DNA of 13,995 nucleotides. It comes from CAZBUK01 sp964495085 (GTDB lineage Bacteria > Bacteroidota > Ignavibacteria > T3Sed10-11). The notes under the pieces are model-generated. The model was given only the letters and a program-made list of their open reading frames with translations, was not told the origin of the DNA and ran no database searches. The position numbers were made by a program, and so were the translations under genes. Of the stretch, positions 1-5,786 are shown piece by piece (the first letter of the stretch is position 1; each line of letters opens with the position of its first letter). The DNA lies in NCBI GenBank assembly GCA_964495085.1, contig CAZBUK010000094.1, positions 1 through 13,995 on the forward strand. The letters are read 5' to 3'.

Positions 1-60
1 CCATATTCCACTATGTTCACTTCGTCAATAATTATTTTGGACACCAATGACCGGCAATGA
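1..60 (+). CDS. possible 3' end of an upstream gene (partial)
   Basis: Frame 1 is open from the left edge to a TGA at 58-60 and reads ...MFTSSIIILDTNDRQ. The stop lies 3 bases before the GTG at 64. That GTG has no visible Shine-Dalgarno, so translational coupling from an upstream gene would explain its use. Nineteen codons are too few to name a family, and an open frame of this length is expected by chance. The only support is the spacing. Confidence 0.2.
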   Translation, partial: PYSTMFTSSIIILDTNDRQ

Positions 61-63
61 TTT

Positions 64-2298
64 GTGAAAGAGGCGCAAAGTTTGAATCGACCGTCGACGC
101 GTATCAGCAGGTATAAGCTTCAGGACATGCCTCCCGGCGATGTCCTTGCCGGGCTTCTGAAGAGCATTTTGACCGTCAGAGGAGTCAGGGATGCGGCTTA
201 CGATCCCGGGACGAATATATTGAAGGTTGAGTATCATTCCGACTCCACGGTTCCCGCCGACATCGGAAAAATTATAAGAACAAACGGCGTTCATATTATC
301 GAGAAACCGGTGAAATTCTCTTCGCCGGAAGAGGAAACGCTCTCTCATCTCCCGTGGATGATCAGGTTGACGGCGATTTGTTTCCTTACGATGGTTTCGG
401 CGTATGTCGCCGAAAAAATTTCCGGAATCCCCGTTTGGATACATGCCGTACTTTATATGGCCGCATATATATCGGGCGGGTATTACAGTCTCCGGGCTGC
501 GTTGGATTCTCTTCGAGCGCGGAAGTTCGATGTTAATTTTCTGATGATCATAGCGGCGCTCGGGGCTGCCATAGTCGGTCAACCGTTCGAAGGAGCGATT
601 TTGATGTTCTTATTCTCCCTTTCAAATACCCTTGAGACGTATGCGATGGGGAGGACATACACAAGCGTACGCGCGCTCCTCGATATGACTCCGAAAACCG
701 CACGGGTATCGCGGCCGGTGAACGGCGAACAGAAAATCGTCGAGGTGCCCGTCGAGGACCTGCGCGCAGGCGAGGTTGTGCTGGTTCGGCCCGGAGAACA
801 AATTCCGGCGGACGGACTCGTCATCCGGGGGGAATCGGCGGTTACCGAGGCGAGTATCACCGGGGAATCGATTCCATCCGAGAAGCAGCCGGGATCGAAG
901 GTCTTTGCGGGCACTCTCAACGGAAACGGTGCGCTTGATGTGAAGGTGACCGTGGAAGTCGAGAATTCGATACTCAATCGGATCGTGAAAACCGTTGAAG
1001 AGGCGCGGGAAAAAAAAGCGCGGAGTCAGGATTTTACCGACCGGATCATCGGTCAGTACTATGCTATGGCCGTTATCGGCATCGCAGCGCTTGCGTTCAT
1101 CGTACCGGTTCTTTTCCTGGGATGGAATTTCTCCGATTCCATCTATCGTGCAATCACTCTGATGGTGGTTGCATCTCCGTGCGCGCTCGTCATATCAATC
1201 CCCGCGGCGATACTCTCCGCGCTCGCGAGCTCGGCGAGACAGGGAGTTCTTTTCAAGGGCGGATCGTTCATCGAGAAAGCTGCGGAAGTAAATGTCGTCG
1301 CATTCGATAAAACGGGAACACTGACCACCGGCCGTCCCGGCGTGATCGCGATCGTTCCGTTTGACGACGGAAAGCACATACCGCAGGAATTATTTGTCTC
1401 CCGGGTGGGAGTATGGTATCCCGCGGACGACCAGATCGGGTCGCTATCCGAGGCGCAACTTGCTATATTTTCCGCCGCGGCATCGGTCGAACATCTTTCT
1501 GAACACCCGCTTGCCAAGGCGATCGTTCGAGGCGCCGAGGAACGGGGCATTCCGCTCCTCCAGGCCGGTTCATTTGAGGCATTTACTGGAATGGGTGCAC
1601 AGGCGCGGGTGAGTGACATCCCGGTCCGGATCGGACGAAAGAACATGTTCGGTCAACTCGATGGACGGCATCTGGAGTATATCGATGCATTCGAGAAAGA
1701 AGGCCGGACCGTCGTCGTGATCGGCGATGAAACTCCCTGGGGAATTCTTGTTATTTCCGATACCATAAGGCCCGAATCCGCTGAAGCCGTTGCACGTCTG
1801 AAGAATCAGGGGATCGGGAGAGTCGTGCTTATTACCGGCGACAATCGCCAGGTGGCGGAAAAGCTGGGAAACGAACTGGGAGTCGACGAGATCTACGCCG
1901 AACTTTTTCCGGATGAAAAAGTGAGAACGCTCGAGAAGCTCAGGCGGGAGTACGGAGCCGTCGCCATGGTGGGGGACGGGATCAACGATGCACCGGCGTT
2001 GGCTACTGCGGATGTGGGAATTGCGATGGGGGCGGCGGGAACCGATGTCGCGCTTGAGAGCGCCGACGTTCTTCTCATGAGCGACGATCTGAGTCGACTA
2101 CCCGGCGTTCTGCGCGAAGCGCGCAGGACCCGGAGAGTGGTAAGACAAAATCTGACCTTCGCATTCATCGTCATGGTAACGCTGATGATCCTTGCGATGA
2201 TCGGTGAAATATCCTTACCCATCGGAGTCATTGGACACGAGGGGAGCACCCTCGTCGTTGTTGCGAACGGTCTCAGGTTACTCTGGCGAAGAACATAG
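64..2298 (+). CDS. P1B-4-type transition-metal-transporting ATPase (CoaT/CtpD-like)
   Basis: Inner-membrane pump that uses ATP to export a divalent transition metal. In the P1B-4 group the substrates are Co, Fe, Zn or Cd. Visible motifs: TGES at 266-269 (actuator), SPC at 371-373 (transmembrane metal site), DKTGT with phosphorylated D415, HP at 481-482, TGD near 590, and GDGIND at 637-642. The last membrane helix carries HEGST at 725-729. SPC plus HEGST is the P1B-4 signature; Cu pumps have CPC and ZntA-type pumps have other last-helix residues. About eight membrane segments are seen: two near 97-145, two near 155-195, two near 335-390 and two near 695-740. Residues 10-80 look like an HMA ferredoxin-like fold, but the CxxC loop is replaced by DMPPGDV. 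The GTG at 64 is chosen because the next start, ATG at 127, would cut off the first strand of that domain. The exact metal cannot be told from sequence. Confidence 0.93.
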   Translation: MKEAQSLNRPSTRISRYKLQDMPPGDVLAGLLKSILTVRGVRDAAYDPGTNILKVEYHSDSTVPADIGKIIRTNGVHIIEKPVKFSSPEEETLSHLPWMIRLTAICFLTMVSAYVAEKISGIPVWIHAVLYMAAYISGGYYSLRAALDSLRARKFDVNFLMIIAALGAAIVGQPFEGAILMFLFSLSNTLETYAMGRTYTSVRALLDMTPKTARVSRPVNGEQKIVEVPVEDLRAGEVVLVRPGEQIPADGLVIRGESAVTEASITGESIPSEKQPGSKVFAGTLNGNGALDVKVTVEVENSILNRIVKTVEEAREKKARSQDFTDRIIGQYYAMAVIGIAALAFIVPVLFLGWNFSDSIYRAITLMVVASPCALVISIPAAILSALASSARQGVLFKGGSFIEKAAEVNVVAFDKTGTLTTGRPGVIAIVPFDDGKHIPQELFVSRVGVWYPADDQIGSLSEAQLAIFSAAASVEHLSEHPLAKAIVRGAEERGIPLLQAGSFEAFTGMGAQARVSDIPVRIGRKNMFGQLDGRHLEYIDAFEKEGRTVVVIGDETPWGILVISDTIRPESAEAVARLKNQGIGRVVLITGDNRQVAEKLGNELGVDEIYAELFPDEKVRTLEKLRREYGAVAMVGDGINDAPALATADVGIAMGAAGTDVALESADVLLMSDDLSRLPGVLREARRTRRVVRQNLTFAFIVMVTLMILAMIGEISLPIGVIGHEGSTLVVVANGLRLLWRRT

Positions 2299-2350
2299 TT
2301 CGGTCGGCGATAGACGGTTGAATCGAACGTACTCATTCGTAAAGCATGTG

Positions 2351-2413
2351 AATCGTTCCGATAGCGGATACGATATCAATTTATGTTATCGTATTCCGGA
2401 GCAGCGAACGATT
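2351..2413. repeat. two-tier inverted repeat between the ATPase and peptidase genes
   Basis: The outer arms AATCGTTC (2351-2358) and GAACGATT (2406-2413) are perfect. The inner arms GGATACGATA (2366-2375) and TATCGTATTC (2387-2396) pair over 10 bp with one G-T pair. They are separated by an internal loop of 7/9 bases, and the hairpin loop is 11 bases. No T-tract follows, so a standard intrinsic terminator is unlikely. It could be an operator for the peptidase gene, an mRNA-stabilising hairpin, or a processing site between two cistrons. Confidence 0.5.
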
Positions 2414-2485
2414 ACCATCAATATCGAGTAGGCATGAGATATAAGTGCAGTTGCATCAAAATAGCGATTAAATAGGAATTATTCC

Positions 2486-2490
2486 GGAGG
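2486..2490 (+). promoter_or_regulatory. ribosome binding site of the S9 peptidase gene
   Basis: GGAGG lies 5 bases before the ATG at 2496. It fixes that start, and the reading frame then begins with a hydrophobic signal peptide. Confidence 0.8.
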
Positions 2491-2495
2491 ATCAT

Positions 2496-4520
2496 ATGAA
2501 ACGAATGCAATTCATCTTTTTATTGTTATGTGTACCGGCACTGTTATCGGCGCAGGAAAAACGTCCGATCGTGTTCGACGATCTGATCGGAATGAAACGA
2601 ATCGCCGATCCGCAGATTTCTCCCGACGGAAGAACGATTGCTTTTGTGGTGACTGAATTTAACAAGAAAGAAAATTCCTCCAACAGCAACATTTACCTGA
2701 TCCCCGTCGGAGGAGGCGAGATGCGTCAGTTGACCACGGCAAAGCGGGCTAATCACAGTCCGCGCTGGTCTCCCGACGGAAGAACGATCGCCTTCATCTC
2801 CAATCGGGAGGGTACTTCGCAGATCTATACCATCGAGGTAGGCGGCGGAGAGGCTGAAAAGATCACGAGTATTTCGACCGGTGTAAACGGCCTGCTCTGG
2901 TCTCCCGACGGAGCGCATTTTGCATTCTGGACGGAGGTATATCCCGACTGTCCAGACGATGATTGCAACCGGGAAAGAAACGAGTTGAAGGAAAAGAGCA
3001 AGCTAGAGGCAATGCTGTTCGAGCGGTTGCCGTATCGGATTTGGGACCGATGGAAATTCGAGACGAGATATAACTTGTTCATCGTCCCCGTCGACGGAGG
3101 AGAACCGCGCAATCTTACTCCCGGAGATTTCGATACGCCGCCCATAAGCTTGGGTGGTTATTGGACCTATGCCTTCTCACCCGACGGGAAAGAAATGGCC
3201 TTTCTGAGGAATACCGACACGGAAATTGCGAGAAGCACGAACAACGATGTTTTCACCGTTCCGGTCGCAGGAGGCGAGCCGGAGCGGATAACGATAAATC
3301 CCGGCAACGACAGTCAGCCGGCATATTCGCCGGATGGAAGATATATATCGTACAAGATGATGGAACGCGCCGGTTTCGAGGCAGATCGCAATCATTTGAT
3401 GATATTTGATCGTGCGAATGTCAGGAACATCAATCTTACCTCGGAATTCGACTACAGCGTGGGCAACTACGTATGGTCGCCCGATTCCCGTCACATATTT
3501 TTCACTGCGGACGATAAAGGGAACGTATCGCTATTCAGGTTATCCGTTCGGGAGAGGAAGCTCGAGACGATTATCGACAGCGGTTCGAATCATTCGCTGC
3601 GAATAACTCCGGACGGGAGTACGATCGTATTTATCAGGGAAAGCATCGATAAACCGTCGGATCTATACGCGATGGACGTCTCGGGTCGCAATATCAGGAG
3701 GCTGACTTCGCTTAACGAGAACAGGGTTTCTATGCTGGATATGCATCCCTGGGAAGAGTTTTGGTTCGACGGAGAAGATGCAACCCGCGTACAGGGGTTT
3801 ATCGTTAAGCCGCCGGCCTTCGATGCCACTAAACGCTATCCCGTCGTCTTATTGGCGCATGGCGGACCGCAAGGACAGTGGAGCGATCAGTTCCACTACC
3901 GGTGGAATGCCCAGATGTTCACAAGTCGCGGTTATATTGTCGTCATGATTAATCGGCGGGGGAGTACAGGCTACGGGCAGCAATTCACCGATGCGATAAG
4001 CGGCGATTGGGGAGGGAAGGCGTATACGGATCTGATGAGAGGGCTCGACTATGTGATCGAAACGTATCCGTATGCCAACGGAGAAAAGGTCTGCGCTGCG
4101 GGCGCTTCGTACGGCGGCTATATGGTTAACTGGATCGCAGGTCAAACGGACAGGTTTTCTTGTCTGGTGACCCATGCAGGATTGTTCAATGTTTTCAGTA
4201 TGTACGGCACGACGGAAGAGCTCTGGTTCCCGGAGTGGGAGTTCAAAGGAACACCGTACCAAAATCCAGAACTATATCAGAAATGGTCACCGCTTACCTA
4301 TGCACAGAATTTTAAAACTCCGACACTCGTCGTACATGGATATTATGATTTTCGCGTGGATGTAAGCGAGGGATTTCAGATGTTTACCGCGCTTCAGCGG
4401 CAGGGGATCGAATCGAAATTCCTGTATTTTCCGGATGAGGGACATTGGATAAACAAACCGCTCAATTCAGAACTGTGGTACGAAACCATCCTCGATTGGC
4501 TGGACAGTTACTTGAACTGA
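2496..4520 (+). CDS. secreted S9-family (prolyl oligopeptidase/acylaminoacyl-peptidase type) serine peptidase
   Basis: Exported serine peptidase that probably removes acylated or dipeptide N-terminal units from short peptides. Residues 1-19 are a signal peptide (hydrophobic core FIFLLLCVPALL, likely cut after LSA). Residues 38-400 form a beta-propeller gate with seven recognisable PD40/TolB-like repeats: ISPDGRTIAF, WSPDGRTIAF, WSPDGAHFAF, FSPDGKEMAF, YSPDGRYISY, WSPDSRHIFF and ITPDGSTIVF. The C-terminal alpha/beta-hydrolase domain carries the nucleophile S538 in GASYGGY, the acid D618 in HGYYDFRV and H650 in DEGHW. The triad is therefore complete and the enzyme should be active. Its 674 residues match the S9C subfamily. 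The start is set by GGAGG. It stands alone between a metal pump and a convergent regulator, so context does not narrow the substrate. Confidence 0.95.
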   Translation: MKRMQFIFLLLCVPALLSAQEKRPIVFDDLIGMKRIADPQISPDGRTIAFVVTEFNKKENSSNSNIYLIPVGGGEMRQLTTAKRANHSPRWSPDGRTIAFISNREGTSQIYTIEVGGGEAEKITSISTGVNGLLWSPDGAHFAFWTEVYPDCPDDDCNRERNELKEKSKLEAMLFERLPYRIWDRWKFETRYNLFIVPVDGGEPRNLTPGDFDTPPISLGGYWTYAFSPDGKEMAFLRNTDTEIARSTNNDVFTVPVAGGEPERITINPGNDSQPAYSPDGRYISYKMMERAGFEADRNHLMIFDRANVRNINLTSEFDYSVGNYVWSPDSRHIFFTADDKGNVSLFRLSVRERKLETIIDSGSNHSLRITPDGSTIVFIRESIDKPSDLYAMDVSGRNIRRLTSLNENRVSMLDMHPWEEFWFDGEDATRVQGFIVKPPAFDATKRYPVVLLAHGGPQGQWSDQFHYRWNAQMFTSRGYIVVMINRRGSTGYGQQFTDAISGDWGGKAYTDLMRGLDYVIETYPYANGEKVCAAGASYGGYMVNWIAGQTDRFSCLVTHAGLFNVFSMYGTTEELWFPEWEFKGTPYQNPELYQKWSPLTYAQNFKTPTLVVHGYYDFRVDVSEGFQMFTALQRQGIESKFLYFPDEGHWINKPLNSELWYETILDWLDSYLN

Positions 4521-4529
4521 GGTAAATGA

Positions 4530-4648
4530 GAAGGGGCGTTCGGAGCGAGCACGGGAGATAAAAAGTTTCAAGAAAGATACATGGTAGGGTCGGAGCGACA
4601 ATCGAACGCCTGATTGAGTGAAACTATATTTTACCAGAACGCCCCTTC
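4530..4648. repeat. 119-bp nested fold-back element in a convergent gap
   Basis: Perfect 12-bp outer arms, GAAGGGGCGTTC (4530-4541) and GAACGCCCCTTC (4637-4648), enclose further nested pairs. These are TAAAA 4559-4563 with TTTTA 4629-4633, AGTTTCA 4564-4570 with TGAAACT 4619-4625, and a small GTCG/CGAC hairpin at 4589-4599. GGCGTTCG (4535-4542) can instead pair with CGAACGCC (4603-4610), so two folds compete. TCGGAGCGA occurs twice (4540-4548 and 4590-4598). It fills the space between two converging genes and has no T-tract on either side. Candidates are a structured RNA, a bidirectional transcription barrier, or a small fold-back (MITE-like) insertion. No target-site duplication is seen. Confidence 0.6.
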
Positions 4649-4676
4649 GATCGTATTTGAAGCAGAGTTGACCCGT

Positions 4677-5546
4677 TTAATATCGAAATACTTCCTCGAA
4701 GGTATATAATCTTCTCTCGACAACGGGGTGACGGTAGAAGAGACGATCGAACCCCCTCCCGCCGACAAACACGGTCGTGCCGAAATTTTTTGAAATACCG
4801 AATAGCGTGTCGATTTCGTTCTGCATTTCCAGTAAATTATGCACGATCGTGCTGGAGATATAAAGCCGATCGGGCTGGATTTTCTCGAAAATCTGTTCGA
4901 TCTTTGCTACAGGCGTGAGAGGACCGCTGTAATATATCCTGAATCCCCTCTCCTCCAAAATATGATCGACCATCTTAAGCGGTATATCGTGATGTTCGTT
5001 TGAGGGCGTAAGGCAGAGAACTTTGCCGATTTTCTCATTCGGAATGCGGATAATACCCTGCAACCTGGTCAGGCTATCACGGATGGTCTGCGATGCAAGG
5101 TGCTCCTCAACGACCGTGATCCTGTTTTCTTCCCAAAGATATCCTACCTGATGAAGTACCGGTGTGATGAGCATATCATAGATCTGATGCAGCTTATACT
5201 GGCCCATATAGAGACCGTTAAAGATCTGTTGAACCTGTTCTCTGTTGCAGAGCAAGGCTTGTTCAAGGACGAACCGATTCAGGTAATGAAAATCTCCTTT
5301 GAGAACATAATATCCGACTTCGATATCGCGTTCCGATTCGAGCGGGAACAGGTTGATCTTCGAATTTTTTTTCTTGTTTTTCTCTACGAAACCCGCGAGG
5401 TGAGACATGAGAAATTTTCGGTGACCTCCGGCGGTTTTAATACAATCGAGCTCTCCGCCATCCGTCCATCGCTTCACGGTCGATACGTTCACTCCTAATA
5501 TCTTCGCCGCATCCTCGCTATTGAAGTATTTGATGTTACTCTTCAT
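4677..5546 (-). CDS. CarH/LitR-like cobalamin-dependent transcriptional regulator
   Basis: DNA-binding regulator, 289 residues, close to the CarH/LitR length. Residues 6-50 are a MerR/excisionase-type helix-turn-helix (EDAAKILGVNVSTVKRW...GGHRKF). A Lys-rich linker lies at 55-64. A four-helix B12 cap (about 75-165) and a Rossmann-type B12-binding domain (about 174-289) follow. The cap has W138-x9-E148-H149, the W-x9-EH signature of adenosylcobalamin photoreceptors. The B12 domain has E184-x-H186, the lower axial ligand motif, although the usual Gly of ExHxxG is P189. In CarH, AdoCbl drives tetramer formation and repression in the dark, and light splits the Co-C bond and releases DNA. The same role here is inference. 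Residue 139 is Glu, where Thermus CarH has the His that ligates cobalt after light. The gene is divergent from the 5787 gene and has its own promoter at 5585-5613. Its Shine-Dalgarno is weak. Confidence 0.88.
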   Translation of the reverse strand: MKSNIKYFNSEDAAKILGVNVSTVKRWTDGGELDCIKTAGGHRKFLMSHLAGFVEKNKKKNSKINLFPLESERDIEVGYYVLKGDFHYLNRFVLEQALLCNREQVQQIFNGLYMGQYKLHQIYDMLITPVLHQVGYLWEENRITVVEEHLASQTIRDSLTRLQGIIRIPNEKIGKVLCLTPSNEHHDIPLKMVDHILEERGFRIYYSGPLTPVAKIEQIFEKIQPDRLYISSTIVHNLLEMQNEIDTLFGISKNFGTTVFVGGRGFDRLFYRHPVVERRLYTFEEVFRY

Positions 5547-5584
5547 TCAAGATTATTCCGTGTGTATGTGATCTTTTTTCACCA

Positions 5585-5613
5585 AATATAACACAGTATT
5601 CCATACTTGTCAA
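5585..5613 (-). promoter_or_regulatory. sigma70-type promoter of the CarH-like gene
   Basis: On the minus strand TTGACA (5613-5608) is followed by a 17-base spacer and TATATT (5590-5585). Transcription would start near 5578, about 30 bases before the ATG at 5546. Confidence 0.75.
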
Positions 5614-5659
5614 TAGTAATGAGCGATTTGCACTTATTATTTCCCTGTACCTATTGACA
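5608..5659. promoter_or_regulatory. 9-bp inverted repeat containing both divergent -35 boxes
   Basis: TGTCAATAG (5608-5616) and CTATTGACA (5651-5659) are exact inverse complements. Each includes the -35 hexamer of one of the two divergent promoters, so the promoters are near mirror images around about 5634. This suits coordinate control by one regulator, though part of the match comes from the shared TTGACA consensus. Confidence 0.6.
5618..5629. promoter_or_regulatory. putative operator half, inverted copy of 5708-5719
   Basis: AATGAGCGATTT is the exact inverse complement of AAATCGCTCATT at 5708-5719. It lies 4 bases upstream of the regulator's -35 box and 24 bases upstream of the surface-protein -35 box. 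A 12-bp perfect pair bracketing a promoter suggests a regulator bridging two sites. The binder is inferred to be the adjacent CarH-like protein. Confidence 0.55.
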
Positions 5660-5682
5660 AATTGAAAATATTATATTATAAT
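5654..5682 (+). promoter_or_regulatory. consensus sigma70-type promoter of the DUF4397/T9SS gene
   Basis: TTGACA at 5654-5659, a 17-base spacer and TATAAT at 5677-5682 match the consensus exactly. Transcription should begin near 5689-5690 and leave a leader of about 97 bases before the ATG at 5787. A perfect promoter usually needs a repressor, which fits the repeats that follow it directly. Confidence 0.85.
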
Positions 5683-5717
5683 AACGCTCGTAACGCTCAT
5701 ATCGTTTAAATCGCTCA
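5682..5717 (+). promoter_or_regulatory. four tandem 9-bp repeats at the transcription start (putative operator)
   Basis: Units TAACGCTCG (5682-5690), TAACGCTCA (5691-5699), TATCGTTTA (5700-5708) and AATCGCTCA (5709-5717) run head to tail with no gap. They begin at the last base of the -10 box. Units 1 and 2 differ at one base, unit 3 is degenerate, and unit 4 belongs to the 12-bp inverted pair. CarH in Thermus binds tandem direct repeats as a tetramer (11-bp units as I recall), so a tandem array beside a CarH-like gene is suggestive. The 9-bp period here would be different. Confidence 0.6.
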
Positions 5718-5770
5718 TTCATATGGGTGGTGGCAGTTAAAAATTCACATTTACCAAAGATTTATTAATA

Positions 5771-5779
5771 AAAGGAGGG
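5771..5779 (+). promoter_or_regulatory. strong ribosome binding site of the DUF4397/T9SS gene
   Basis: AAAGGAGGG lies 7 bases before the ATG at 5787. With the consensus promoter it predicts very high expression when derepressed. Confidence 0.8.
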
Positions 5780-5786
5780 TAGAGAT

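Noticed and set aside
4530..4648. Integron attC site
   Set aside because: The palindromic arms have the wrong polarity: GGCGTT is on the left and AACGCC on the right, whereas attC sites run RYYYAAC to GTTRRRY. No integrase or cassette array is nearby.
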